Shown here piece by piece: positions 12,101 to 23,480 of a stretch of 64,000 nt of DNA. The translations under genes and the position numbers were made by a program. The notes beneath the pieces were generated by a model. It was not told where the DNA came from. It worked only from the letters and a program-made list of their open reading frames with translations, and did not search any database. This DNA is from Lunularia cruciata. Lineage: Eukaryota > Streptophyta > Marchantiopsida > Lunulariales > Lunulariaceae. The stretch is from contig OX419758.1 of NCBI GenBank assembly GCA_948567375.1, forward strand, positions 28,959,001-29,023,000. Reading direction: 5' to 3'. Positions within the stretch are counted from its first letter, which is position 1. Every line of letters begins with the position of its first letter.

Positions 12101-12968
12101 CTCTAAGGTGCTCATATACCATTCTTGACAAGCTTCTTGAGGAAAAGTGAGGAGTAATGCACAATACTTGTGCAAAAAGTGACATATCAAGACATAAAGG
12201 CTGCTCAAGTTGATAATCTAAGACCTCTCGTGGTAGTCCCTCTACTGCCATAAGATGTAGTGAGAATAGGGAATAGATGGTCCCATTAATAATACTAGCC
12301 ATATACAAAGGATGTAATGCTCGTGCTACTCTACTAAACTCTCTCGCCCAACCCAATATCCTACATCGTTGTAATCGAGTGGATTCTATGGTATCCCGTG
12401 GTAAAACATGTCTCCTAAAACAAGTAGCCCTAACAGACTCATCCTGAAGGGCCACCCAAACCCATGCTCAGAATCAACAAAATCTAGCAGCCACCTCTCT
12501 ATGCTATGCATGTCCTCTTCTAGCATAACAAAGACACCATCAAGGGAGTAAGAGGAATAAGAATCATGCTAACTTGTCCAAGGAATCACGTGCCAAACGA
12601 TCAAGTGGTAGGCAAAAAGCCTGTCTAGCCTCATCATGGAGTGTGCGTGGTAGCCTATAGAATAGATGTGGACATGGAAAACTAGTCTCAAATAACCTCA
12701 AATGCAACCCGCTTGAGAAGTTAACCACTCCCACAACTCGATCCATATCCTTAGAACGGTCAACAAAAAGATAGAAGAAGCATGCATAATCTTGAGTGTC
12801 ATTGCTGTTGATGTGGTCACTTACCTCACTTGAGCATCCCAAGTGGTCCAATCATAGTCCTTGTGCATCCTTCCCACATAGGTCTTTACCCTTGTGAGGT
12901 AAAGCGTAAATGACACATTGTACATGGTGTATCCCGAGCTCTGACCCCACATGTGGAAGTGTAGCCAT
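9152..12968 (-). pseudogene. Degenerate zinc finger - RT - endonuclease ORF of copy C
   Basis: The frame runs from an ATG complementary to 12966-12968 to a TAG complementary to 9152-9154, split by the solo LTR and by many stops and indels. Readable pieces are the N-terminal linker (12564-12851), the pre-RT region (12096-12455), the RT core (about 11,450-11,800) and the RT thumb (10809-11105). The zinc-finger and endonuclease parts are badly eroded. It is useful mainly as a second family sequence for judging which differences in copy A are mutations. Confidence 0.75.
9251..9990. mobile_element. Solo LTR (740 bp) with 5-bp TSD TCTAT
   Basis: Sequence absent from copy A interrupts copy C. It begins TGTAATAC and ends GTATTACA, a perfect 8-bp terminal inverted repeat with TG...CA ends. 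It is flanked by TCTAT at 9246-9250 and 9991-9995; removing it with one TSD copy restores the alignment to copy A. This is the footprint of an LTR retrotransposon lost by LTR-LTR recombination. A TATA-like motif lies at about 9897-9906 on the plus strand. The left third holds a diverged tandem duplication (about 9257-9396 and 9413-9550). A C run lies at about 9621-9630. It does not match the other LTRs in this window. Confidence 0.92.
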
Positions 12969-13432
12969 GGCTAGCAAAAGAATAACAATAGTAACACATG
13001 ATGCTCCTCTCTATATCTCCCCATACCTGAAAAATCACAGCTCCTCGCATCCCAACTCACAGAAGAAAATATAATCTCTCTAAACCCTAAAAACTATAAA
13101 CTCTCATAACTTTCCAATTCATCTCAAAAATTTTAAAACTAAATTCCCATGGAATTTAATCATGAAAACAAAGAGATTAGAAATGAAAATTCCCCACTTA
13201 TCACTCTCAATATGTAATGATCACTCTAAACCCTAAAAAACCTAAAAATTGCCATAAATTTCTACTCAATTCTCCATAGTCTTCAATCGTGTACTAATGG
13301 AACCAAAATTTAAAAAAAAAAAAAAAACAGAATCAAATTTTCACTCAAGTGCTATATGCTAGAGAACTCTCATAAAATAGATATCTTTGCTCACATCTCT
13401 CCCTCTCCTCTCACATCTTCCGAACTCCTCCC

Positions 13433-14789
13433 AAGTAATTAGTGCTAAGTAGAAAGAATATTGCAAAGAGTTATATGTCTTCTTGTACTTATGATATTAA
13501 AACTATGTAAATTTATTGCTCATTGATTATTGGAATATCTAATTCATATAATTTTGCGTGATAGATATTTTGTGGATTACAGGTTAGCTTTTCTACACAA
13601 AAAAGTTAACCAGGTAATCCATACTATGACTCATCATGTCTATAGAAAAATGAATATTGATAGTATGATATGATTGATATGATTGATATGATTGATATAT
13701 TGATAGTTCTATCGGTGATATAATCCTTTACAACTACTCCACCTTTTTTCTATCTTATAGTTTTTGATAGGTTTGGTTATGCTTGTTGGACTGAAATAAT
13801 TAAGATAAGGAAAAATTATTGTAATTAGTGTAATTATATATATAAATAAATATAATATTTAATATTTACAACTATTGTTTTAATCAAATCTTTTGAAAGC
13901 TCTAGAATCAGAATTGTAAAGTATATAATTTTACATAGACATAGAGAATAAAATTATAAAAACATATACAAGTAAATTTCATAACTCAAGAATTGTATTT
14001 CAAAATCCAAACATTAGAATCAAAAAACTTTGTTGAGAGTCTGCTATATGTTAACTCATTTATGATGGTTAATTTGATCATCAACTGCAACTTTATTAAA
14101 AGTATAATGAACATGACCATGACCATGGTTACTCATTTATCTGTTTTTGGTTAATGTTAATGTGATCATTGTCATGGTAAACTTGGTTACTCATCTTATA
14201 TATTGCATGATAAATAAGGAATATTTCAATCAAATGTCATTATATATATAGATAGAGAAAGTGATGAACAACTACGGGAGAACAAGGATAATAATAAAAA
14301 ATATTTAAAAAAAAATCAATCCAAATGCTTTTCATTCCATTCCATTCCATAGATTTTACTCTTCTTTACTACTTTTGTAATATCCTTAATTATATATTTG
14401 TAAATGTAGATGTAGATATAGAACTATTACAACTATGCACTTTATGAATCCTCCTATAATTAACCAATTTATAGCTTACATAGCTTTGAGAATCTCAATT
14501 AATATAAATTTGTAAGGATAAACATATATCTTCTAAGATTTTTGGAATATTCCATGATATAGTAAGCTCTCTATAATTTAAATTTTTTTATGATTAATAA
14601 TTATTATTATATTAATTCAAAAACAGAAAAACACTATTAACCATTTAAAATTTGTTTATGTAAAAGATCAAGACCAAAGAGAGAAATAGTAAAATGGAAG
14701 ATCAGAATGGGAGATCACATTGGGAAACTTGAGTAAAGTAAATTCCAAATGCTTAGCATGAGCTTGGACTTTAGTATTATTATAGGGAA
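13433..14789. other. AT-rich spacer
   Basis: Strongly AT-rich DNA with no open frame of note and no recognised element, apart from the short tandem repeat at 13,661-13,700 and a short ATTCC repeat near 14,333-14,351. Confidence 0.5.
13661..13700. repeat. 9-bp tandem repeat (TGATATGAT-like, about 4 units)
   Basis: Unit TGATATGAT repeated about four times in AT-rich spacer. Ordinary minisatellite; no function suggested. Confidence 0.7.
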
Positions 14790-15140
14790 TATGCAAGGTT
14801 CTTGAGAAGCTTCTCAAGAAGTTTCCTAAAGCTATATTCTTGGAGTGCAAGCCAAGTTAATCGAGAAATTTCTCAAGAAACTTCTAGAAGGAAACTTTTG
14901 AAATTTTTTTATTTCTAGAAACCGTCTAAGCTGGTTAGTGCAAGCTAAGCTAGGCTAGTTGGAAGTTTCCAAAGAAGCTTCATTCTAGAATTTGTCACTT
15001 GACATGCATGTAATCCAATACTTGGAAGGTACCAAGTAACTTCTTGAATACTTCTAGAATATTAAGCTAATTTGGTCTATTTACTATTTCCATACCCTTG
15101 ACTAACTTGTTGATTAATTCCATATTTTTATATATTAACT
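14790..15140 (-). repeat. Degenerate LTR fragment similar to the chromovirus LTR at 34.2-34.5 kb
   Basis: Shares a string of blocks in the same order with 34,217-34,470: AAGCTTC-rich hairpin-like text, CTTGACATGCATG or CTTGGCATGCA, CTTGGAAGGTACCAA, CTTCTAGAATATT, CTTGACTAACTTG and AACTCCATATT or its variants. Most likely a solo or partial LTR of the same antisense chromovirus family. No TSD was found. Confidence 0.6.
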
Positions 15141-16455
15141 ATGAAATTATCAATAAGGAATAAATATTTCTTTCTTCTCCTCATATTTCACTAAAAATAA
15201 AATAAAATAAAATAAACAAAAAATAAAAATATTTGAGGTAGAAAGAAATACTAGAAGATCAAAAAGATAATAATTAGTACAAATGATCCATAAAAAATAT
15301 TAATAATTTTCTAGTAATAAATTTATGCAAAATCAGAAATTAGGGAGAACTAAAAGTAATAAAATTATCATATATTACAAGCATATAAGTTTAAATTTTC
15401 TAGAAAAAGTGTTTACCAATAAATTTGATCATGTTTTTATGAAGCTTAAATTTTGTACATGAATCATTTAAAAATTGTTATGTTACTCATATTCAAACAC
15501 TTATTTAATAAAATAATCGTGCTGAAAATAATACTTTTATAGCTCAAATTTCACAAAAGGAAATATGAGTATTGAACAAGTTATCTTTATTACATTAATT
15601 AATCAAATCAAATGATTGAATACTTTCTTCTTGAGTTACACATTTGAAATTTTATTTTTTTAAAGTTTAACTCACCATATATAAAACAAGTACATAAGCT
15701 TTTTACAAAACAAAAAAAACATCTCCTTCTCTTAAATATTCATGTATTATAGAAAAATAACTCAATTTTAGAATAAATAAGAAATACGCTCAATAAAATG
15801 GTACATTTTTAAGTGTTATTTTTTATATTTAAGTTTATGCCTTATAAAATTATTGTTATTTTTTTGATCAGTTTAAAGATAAATTTGTACTTTTCTTTGA
15901 CATCCAGATGTTCCCATCATGATTTTATTTAACCATTGCAAAAATTCTACTGTGTATGTAGTTAAATTCCTCAAACTGCTCTTAATTAAATTCATTAACT
16001 TTGGACAGAGTACTATTAGAAGAAGCCTCTTACTGAAAAATTCAATGCAACGAAGATGTGTTTATAACTAGAAAGTATTTAACATAAGTGAATTTTTTAA
16101 TGCTTATCTATGATTTAACTTTATTGTATTTATTGTGAATCAGTTCATTTTGTACTTCACCATAGCTTATATTGAATGAAACTATTTTTAGAAATATAGA
16201 CTAATTTTTAAATCATTACAAGTATGACATGTAAACAAAATTACGACATTTAGTTCTACGAGCTCTGCACCAATATTTTCTCTCTATAAAGACCCTCACC
16301 CACATCTAATATACCATACATCTTTTTATATTACATGAAAGATACTAATGTACAATAACCATTTTGTCAAATTCTAAAAAAACTAAATCTAAGAAACTAA
16401 TGAAATAGACAACAAAAACCTCTTTAAGAATAATTATTATAATTAAAAATTATGG
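15141..16455. other. AT-rich spacer
   Basis: Very AT-rich, no open frame above background, and no repeat recognised beyond short A- and T-rich tracts (for example 15,190-15,230). Confidence 0.5.
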
Positions 16456-16545
16456 GGGCTTAGTGCAGTTTACCTTTTTTGTCTCTCCTTTGTACGGGCT
16501 TGATGGGCCTTCCCATCCTTCATGTTTTCTATGCGGTCGCCCTTT
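16456..16545 (+). mobile_element. R2-like non-LTR retrotransposon 3' tail, copy D (about 90 bp)
   Basis: A plus-strand fragment beginning in the GGGGCT region of the 3' UTR and running through the GATGGG...CCCATC hairpin to the terminal GCGGTCGCCC, followed by T-rich DNA. It is an extreme 5' truncation, and it fixes the element's true 3' end, which copy A lacks because of the window edge. Confidence 0.8.
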
Positions 16546-16737
16546 TTCCTTTTATTATTAATAACAAATCACCTAAGAGTTTCGTCAAGTGAACTACATA
16601 GAAACATAATAATAAGATATTAGTGGAACGAGACCTAAACTTAAACTTAAGTGACTCCGGTGTGTATTCTTCATGTTATCATCAATAGGCGAATTCTATC
16701 ATCAGACTATCATTCACAAGAGGGTAAGGAGGATAGT

Positions 16738-16755
16738 AGGGGGTTTCAGAAATAG
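16738..16755 (+). repeat. Left terminal inverted repeat of the Harbinger-like element
   Basis: 18 bp, exact inverse of 25883-25900, preceded by the AGT duplication. Confidence 0.9.
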
Positions 16756-17236
16756 GTTTGACCGATGTCCATGGGATAAATAACAAACTTTGTAATAATT
16801 TTTAGTGAACTCTGTAACGATACGAGATTGTAATAACTAATGCTCTGTAACTTCAGTAAAGGGATATATTTTGCAAATTGCATTCATTTATAAAAATCAA
16901 ATCATGTGTTACGGATGTTTGGGAATGCCGTAACTAAATGAATGATTTTAAGAAAGAGTGACATGTTTCTTAAAGAGGATGGCCACGTGGTCATTTGCGT
17001 CACGTATTGATGATCTAGTTTCTGTATTCAAGATCCAAAATGGCCCCGCCCAACAATTCAAATTTGTAAACTCAAATTCACCACCCTTTGGAGCAAATGT
17101 GCGAGTTGTCAGGCAACTAACGGTGGTTTTGTAGTTTCACATTGGTGTGGGAAATGATCAGCGCTGCCGTGTGGCAACCAAGAAATTGATTAGAGAGCGA
17201 CAATTCTGACGCTAGGAGTGCAACAGACTTTTTGCA

Positions 17237-18496
17237 ATGGGAGATCAAGTACCTTGTTTTAGTGTAGGAGACTCACTTATCGACATTGATCCGGGACCTA
17301 TAGAGTCATCTTTGGATTCGCAACCTCAACAACCATTAGGGAAATTTGGAGACTTGTTGAGGATGGCTTCTTTTGTGCCCGGCAAAACCAAGGAGGATGA
17401 ACAATTTTGCATGACAACCGACCATTATAGCCAAATATTGGATTATTTGGAGGACCCCAAGCATTTTGCACAAATTCATGGTGGGAATTGCAAAAAGCCC
17501 ATTCAAAAATCGACCGTATTTAGTTTCATGGCAATCTTTTTGATTAGGGAGGGTCAAGGATTTCCTACTTCTATGAATAGTTGCAGTACATGAAACAGTT
17601 AAAGAAACTCGGGAGCTTAAGAACAAGTCTACGGAGAAGGTCTCACCGAGAAGGAATATGGCAAAGGGTGGAGAACTATAGAAGATAAATTGAATGGAAT
17701 GTGCCCGCATTTTGCAAGAATGGAAGCCATGTTTGGGACCAGAGCAAACATAAGTCCACTGGCAATGGTAAGTTTAGGAGATTGTAATCCTAATTCGAGC
17801 AAGATTTGCAAGGCTTGCAAGGCTTGCAAGGAGGAGGTCCATGAAGGTGTGCAGGAGTGCTCCCAATTCTCATCTCCTCCAGAGGTGGTGCTCCTTGACT
17901 TGGGCCCTGAATTGGTCGCAAACACCCAAGGGGTGGAAAGTTTACCAAGGGGCATGGAGAATGGAATCTTATCACCTGAGGATGAGTCTCCATTTTTTCC
18001 ACCGATCGAGGACTCACTTTTCATTACACCACCGCCTTTAATTTCTACAAGAGATGGATCCAATTGTGCTTTTGCCGACCAAGAAGAGGAACGTGACCCA
18101 AAGAGGAGGAAAGGTAGAATATCTGCAAGTAAGGTACCCAAGTTGTCACCTAGTTTGTCATTGTCTCATGATTTAGCAAAAATTACCATGTTGAAGGCAA
18201 ATACTATAGAATCTAGAGAGAGGTTATGACTAGCTGAACAAGAAGCCACCAACATGAAGAAGAGAGAGAAAACAATGATGAGAATGGAAGCAAAGCACGT
18301 TAGATTAGAGATAGACAAGATGGAAATTGAAATTGAGAAAAAATTGTGCATAGATAAAAGGAAAGCTAGGGCAGACAAACACAAATTTAAGGAGAAGAGT
18401 TTAGAATCAAAGCGCACTCATGAAATCAAAATGAGTCTCATACAAGCAAGGAAAACTCATGAGGAAATAAGTAACTATTTTAAAGTGCTCACTTAG
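17237..18496 (+). pseudogene. Myb/SANT-like ORF1 protein of the Harbinger-like element (decayed)
   Basis: Three frames read as one protein. The first (17237-17593) has an N-terminal segment with DYLEDPKHFAQIHGG. After a frameshift near 17,600-17,640 the second (to 18229) has EYGKGWRTIEDKL followed by CPHFARMEAMFGTRANI, which resembles the conserved end of the trihelix/Myb-like domain in plant PIF ORF1 and related proteins. An acidic, Pro-rich linker with a basic KRRKGR patch follows. After a stop at 18227-18229 a third frame (18254-18496) is a highly charged predicted coiled coil ending HEEISNYFKVL, the usual C-terminus of these proteins. Known role: DNA-binding partner of the transposase. 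A left-over functional protein is unlikely given the breaks. Confidence 0.65.
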
Positions 18497-19321
18497 GTTC
18501 AACATCCATCATACTCTACTAATAGTGAATAGTATACTACCATGTAACCTTTATTATGATTATAATAAAGATGAGTTAAGGAAACTTGATAAATGCTTCT
18601 AGTATCCGCTTGATGCAGCTTGTTACCACTTAGTTCTTCTCAAGTTTTTGATGCTGCTCATTACCACTCAGTTCCTCTCATGTCTTTCTTGCATAGTAAG
18701 CCCAAGATGCCATGAGTTGGCACTCATAGCCACCCAAAAGTCTTTCCTGCTACCGCTAGTCGCCGCTCAATGCAACATGGAAAAAGAATAAAGGCAAGCT
18801 AGTGCTCATCTGCGCTCGTAGGCGCTAGTAGGCGCTCATCAAAGCTAGTAGGCACTTTCAGCGTAAATTTGGTAGGCGCTAGTTGACACTCGTGGCCGCT
18901 AGGTGGCGCTCAAAGACGCTAGGAGGTACCCATAAATTTGGTAGGCACTTGTCGGCGCGCGTTGGCGCTGAGGGCCACTCGTGATGGGTTTAGGGTGGTG
19001 ACTCTTGATGGAAATGGCACACATATTTGCAAGGTGATGACATGTTGGATACAAAAGGCACAATTGAGTATATAGCACATGAAAATACAAGAGTTAGACA
19101 ACAATATTAGAGTTCACAAGTGTAAACTAAAACATAAATGTATATATGGGGAGAAATGAACATAATATGTATATAAATGGGGAGCCAATAGAACCTAAAC
19201 CTATGACTATGGAGGTCAAGGAGGTGAAGAAGAAGAGGGAGATGCACTATGATGCTAAGTGCTACTACTGCATCCTCAAGTCTACGACGGTATATATGTT
19301 GTTGAATCCTAAATGGACTCA
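18497..19321. other. Non-coding interior of the Harbinger-like element with GGCGCT-type repeats
   Basis: No gene recognised. Between about 18,770 and 18,985 short degenerate units of the form (TA)GGCGCTAGT recur every 10-20 bp, the same motif type as at 21,790-22,390 and 23,280-23,460. Confidence 0.5.
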
Positions 19322-19325
19322 ATGA

Positions 19326-20730
19326 TCACCATAGGGGCCACTCGCTCTCATCCAAGTCTTGATGCTTGATACCGCTAGCAAGAAGAGGATATGAGTCACA
19401 ACTATAAGAACTCAATCTACCTGATGTCCACTCCTCTTCTGCCCAACTAATAGCAGGCCTATCGTCATGGACAAATCTGTCCAAAGCACTCATCAAAGGG
19501 TCAAATGACCAAGTGTATGATGCTCTATGTACCCTATAAGGACAGAAGTGGGTAGGGTGGATAGCACCATGTGGATGGTTCCTATAATAAGAGAGTGCAT
19601 AACTATCTATGATCAAAAGATCACGAAGAGGTAAACCGAATGAAGTAAGATGCTCATATGATCTAACTCTAAGTACTCTGAACTCAAAATCCCGCTGGAT
19701 ATCTTTAGAACACAAATTGGCCATGAGGCGAGACCCGATGTGAACTCCGTCCAGGAGTTCAGACCACTGCCACATGCTCCATAGCAACCACTCCACTCCA
19801 TCTAGAGTAAGATCTATCCACAAGATAACCTCAAAGCGTAGCAAACAAAAGTGGATGAAATGGCTAACACCAGGACGGTGTACCCACCCTACAGGCCGAG
19901 ATTATGTGTGAGGGCCCCAACCATGCCTATTTGTCTCGCTCTCCCATGAAAGGAAACCAATATCACCACAAATCTATAATGAACACATACAAGTAACATC
20001 CACAATAATAATCTTCTTCCGTAGGAAGCTAAGGAAGAGGATATGTGGAATATACTCTCTTGATAGATGAATCCTCTCTCTAAACTCAGTCTGAGTGCCC
20101 TGAGTCTCCACACTATGAGGTAACACATGGGTTGCATCAGTCTAGGTCTGCATCTCATGACGAGTATGGGTCTCACGAACAATAATAGTACGTAGTCAGG
20201 GTCCAAGATAAGCCACACGAGCCCTCAAATGAGCTAGACTAATCTCACTCTCCTCTACATGAGCTCTCATCTGAGCTAGACTACTCTCGCTCTCCTCTAC
20301 ATGAACATGTGCACTCTCACACCTCTCTATAGCATATGCTAACTCTCGTGCCTGATTCTGTAACTGGAGCTTGTAACCCTCCACCATGGCAGCGGCACCT
20401 AGTATGTCCATGTCCAAGTCACCTAATCTCTACTCTCTCTCCATCTCAGAAGTAAGCAAGGTCAGATGCCTATCCTCCTTTGCAGTAAGTAAATCCTCTT
20501 GCTCACAAAGGAGTCTCTCTCGCTCTAGCACTAATCTTTCTCTCTCCTCTACACTCTCTAGTCTACTCTCACACTCAAGGAGATTTCTCTCTCTACACTC
20601 AGCCACTCAAACACAATCATCTAAAAAGCGAGTGATGTCAAATGAACAAGAAGGAGGTGAAGGTACTCTAAAATGCATGGGGTCACCAACTCCCTCCACA
20701 GATGGAGAAAGTGGTGAAGGGGAAGAAGAG
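19326..20730 (-). other. Unrecognised minus-strand coding-like region (coiled coil plus Trp/Tyr-rich domain)
   Basis: Reading right to left, a Glu/Arg/Leu-rich coiled-coil segment (about 20,730-20,440) is followed by another heptad-like segment (20196-20417, with HVHVEESESSLAQMRAHVEE repeated nearly in tandem) and, after stops and frame changes, by a 172-codon frame (19326-19844) rich in Trp, Tyr and His with segments such as YYRNHPHGAIHPTHFCPYR and SYTWSFDPLMSALDRFVH. The long frames and amino-acid texture suggest real former coding sequence, possibly exons of one gene together with 21079-21720. I do not recognise a family. It lies between the two Harbinger proteins, so it may be captured host sequence or an extra transposon gene. 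Confidence 0.4.
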
Positions 20731-20955
20731 TGAAAGGGAGCTATCTCAACAAAGGGTAAGGGTTGTGTCTCAACACAAATCTGTTGAACACCTGTTCACA
20801 AGTAGTACATTTAGTTATCCATCAAGTACAAATTCATATTTGAATTTAAAAATATACAAGTTCACAAATTCATTAATTCAAGCTTCTTAAATAAACTCAT
20901 TTATTAAATCTGGTAATGGTATATACAAAAGAACTTTGTATGTTTTCCAACATAT

Positions 20956-20960
<5 letters not shown>

Positions 20961-20998
<38 letters not shown>

Positions 20999-21018
20999 TT
21001 GATTAGGTTTGATTTTTG

Positions 21019-21066
<48 letters not shown>

Positions 21067-21088
21067 CAAAACTCAAACCTAATCAATC
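20961..21088. repeat. (TA)n tracts and a long AT-cored inverted repeat
   Basis: A (TA)n tract at 20961-20996 is followed by an inverted repeat whose 24-bp arms (20997-21020 and 21065-21088) differ at one position and enclose a self-complementary (AT)22 core at 21021-21064. The whole 92 bp can fold into one hairpin or cruciform. The right arm overlaps the stop codon of the frame at 21079-21720. Confidence 0.85.
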
Positions 21089-21720
21089 AATCGCTCACCA
21101 TCCTCATCTTCTCCCTCATCCTCCCCATCATCAATAGTCTTGTCCTCATCCGAGCTATCTGCATCCTCATGATCATCATCATGCTCTCCCTTGTGTATAA
21201 TCTCCTCCTCTCCATCACTCAAGTACATCACGTCCTCCTCTGGAATGAAACCTCTCTCCACAAAGAGATGCATGAGTATCTGTCCAAGGAAGGTGACTCT
21301 GAACCTACGTCCCTTAGGACTCCTCAATTGGCTTTGCAAACTCCCCACCTCTGCAATGATAGCTCTAAAAGCTAACTCTTCCCAATCATAATCCTCCACA
21401 CCAAATCTCCTCAAGTTGGTCTTGGTGTTGAGTACCAAATGCCCATGTACAATCTTGGGCCTAATAGTGGGTGCAACAAGTGCACCAATCAATTGGAAGA
21501 AAGCTCGGAATGCAGGATACACACATTGCCTTGCAAGATATCTTTTTGCAACCCTGCCCCTTTGTGGAAACCAGTCTGAAACAGTTGTGTAAGGAATTGT
21601 CCTCCGTCTTGGTGTTCTCTTCCTTGGCATGGCAAGCGCATCTCTAACTATATCTGCAATCAACTGAAATTGCCTACCTCTTACCAAACCTACGCAAGAG
21701 ACCTTGTCCCATGAACTCAC
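21079..21720 (-). CDS. Unrecognised 213-aa frame with acidic C-terminus, inside the Harbinger-like element
   Basis: An uninterrupted frame. The N-terminal half is basic (RKRTPRRRTIPYTTVSDWF, then ARQCVYPAFRAFFQLIGALV); the middle is a mixed globular-looking stretch (LRRFGVEDYDWEELAFRAII, GRRFRVTFLGQILMHLFVERG); the last 50 residues are almost all Asp, Glu and Ser. There is no signal peptide or membrane segment. The ATG at 21718-21720 may be internal to an exon, because the frame can be read a little further upstream towards a possible splice acceptor near 21,745. I do not recognise the family. Its open state contrasts with the decayed transposase next to it, although random survival of 213 codons cannot be excluded. 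It may be one exon of the gene continued at 19326-20730. Confidence 0.4.
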   Translation of the reverse strand: MSSWDKVSCVGLVRGRQFQLIADIVRDALAMPRKRTPRRRTIPYTTVSDWFPQRGRVAKRYLARQCVYPAFRAFFQLIGALVAPTIRPKIVHGHLVLNTKTNLRRFGVEDYDWEELAFRAIIAEVGSLQSQLRSPKGRRFRVTFLGQILMHLFVERGFIPEEDVMYLSDGEEEIIHKGEHDDDHEDADSSDEDKTIDDGEDEGEDEDGERLID

Positions 21721-21779
21721 AAACTATGTACATGGAATGACCTACAAAACCCACCAAAAAAATCAGCTCAAACTTTTCT

Positions 21780-23480
21780 CCCAAGGACTCAAGCTCAGGG
21801 GGTGCCGCTTGATGCCGCTCGAAGACACCCACGGACAGTATTAACACTCAAAAGAGCCGCTGGTTGCCGTTGTGAGCCGCGATTGGGAGCCGCTCGACGG
21901 CACGGGGAGGCACTCCCGACCACGGCACCCCTTGTGCGGCGCCAGGAGGGCACTTGATGCCATGCGTATGGACGCTGCCCACAGGCGCAGCTATGCTAGA
22001 TGGCGCTGCGGGACAATGAGGGAGACGCTAGGAGCTGATGGGAGCCCCGTGAAAGCGCTAGGTGCCACGCGGAGTTGTAGGAAGATGCTTGCGCATAGGG
22101 GTTTAGGGCTTGGAGATGGTGCTGGATGATGCATGAGGACGCTAGCAGGTGCTGCGGGACAAGGAGGAGATGCAAGGAGGTCTACACAGCCCCGCGGAAA
22201 TGCTGGGTGCCACACGGGGTCGGTGGGTGCCACGCAAGGAAGGACTCGCACGCATGGGTTTAGGGTTTTTGGATGGCGTTGGATGGCGCGGGAAACCATT
22301 GGGAGGCGCTGCGGGACATGCTGGGAGGCGTTGAGAGGTGCTATGGGACAGGCTGGGAGGCGCTGGGAGGCACTGGGAGGCGCTGATGATTTGGAAGCAA
22401 TAAACTGAAATAAATGAAAATCTTGAGGTGGAATGAAAAGAAAAAAATGAGGAAGGTTTGAAGAATTTGGCCGTGGATAGTGAAGTCCAAGAGTTATTTT
22501 GAGTCCCATTACATCTAGATCAATCTCCCAAATTCCTGAAACAACAGTTCGAATCTGATGTTTGTCCAGCCAGCACCACTTGATGAAATTGGCTGGGTGT
22601 TGAATGCTATGGAATGCTATGAGCCAATCTCCTCCATGAGTATTTCTCATGTCAGGCCCGTCAACTATCTTTTTGTATCCCCTGATTTCTGCCATGGTTC
22701 AAATTGAATATGCTCTTAGTCTCTCGAATGCTCTCTTATCTCTCTTCTCAATCTCTCCTTGTTGTTTCTCTAGAGTCTCCAATGCACTCCTTCAATTAGA
22801 AATGTGAATGAAATTCTTCTAACTCTCTGGCCCCACAAATTCCCAACTCTCCGAGGCTCCCCACAGCGAGTTGGTCTCCTTCGAGTTGGTCTCCTTTGAG
22901 TTGTGCTTCAGCCAGCTAGTTTGCCTCTTTCCTTCCGAACACCCCAGTCTCAAAATGGCTCACACACACATGCACACCCTTGCCTTGCAACATGACCCTT
23001 TCTTGAAATGGCTCTTTCTCCTTCAAACGACTCACACACCCATGCACACCCTTTCTCTTTCCAACACCCCACACACTTGCGAATGAGGCTTTCTAACACC
23101 TCCACACCCACGAGAATGACATGAATTGAAAAGAAGAAGGTTTATAAAACCCAGGCAGTTGGAAAAAAACTCAATACCAAACATCCTAAAATGTATACTT
23201 TGGAGGCAAATTTTCATTTTTTCAACCAAAAGAACTCAAATCCCGAGTGGCAACATGCGGCACTCCACATCGCCAACTAGCGTAGGCAAGCATTGCATAA
23301 TTCACACAGCGCCTACCACCAGTGCCTACCAGCGCCTACCAGCACCTACGAGTGCATTTAATATTTGTGCATATTGGAGTGTGGTCCCCAGCGTCCGCCA
23401 GCGTCTATGAGTGCCACTTGATGACCCGAAAGTATTTTTTAAGTTTGTGAGTGGCCCGCAGTGTGTACGAGTTTCATCTC
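21780..23480. other. Harbinger interior, GC-richer, with clustered GGCGCTGGGA-type repeats
   Basis: From about 21,790 to 22,390, and again at 23,280-23,460, short GC-rich units (GGCGCTGGGAGGC, GCGCTAGGTGCC and, inverted, CAGCGCCTACCAG) recur in irregular near-tandem order. Open frames here (for example 21991-22695 minus) are low-complexity by-products of the repeats. Two 70-bp stretches at about 22,945-23,075 (CACACACATGCACACCCTT) are diverged direct repeats. Confidence 0.55.

Larger units (their letters stand above)
9014..13432 (-). mobile_element. R2-like non-LTR retrotransposon, copy C, near full length, interrupted by a solo LTR
   Basis: An antisense copy of the same family as copy A, aligning along its whole length including 3' tail, ORF and 5' leader. 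Without the 745 bp contributed by the solo LTR and one TSD copy it is about 3.67 kb. The sequence is more diverged than copy A, with many small changes and stops, so it is an older copy. Upstream similarity to copy A ends at about 13,432. Confidence 0.85.

Noticed and set aside
17629-18141. 170-codon minus-strand frame over the SANT-like ORF1
   Set aside because: Shadow of the plus-strand frame, which has the trihelix-like motif and coiled coil.
20961-21064. Possible CRISPR-like or satellite array
   Set aside because: Only (TA)n simple repeats and one inverted repeat; no spacers or regular repeats.
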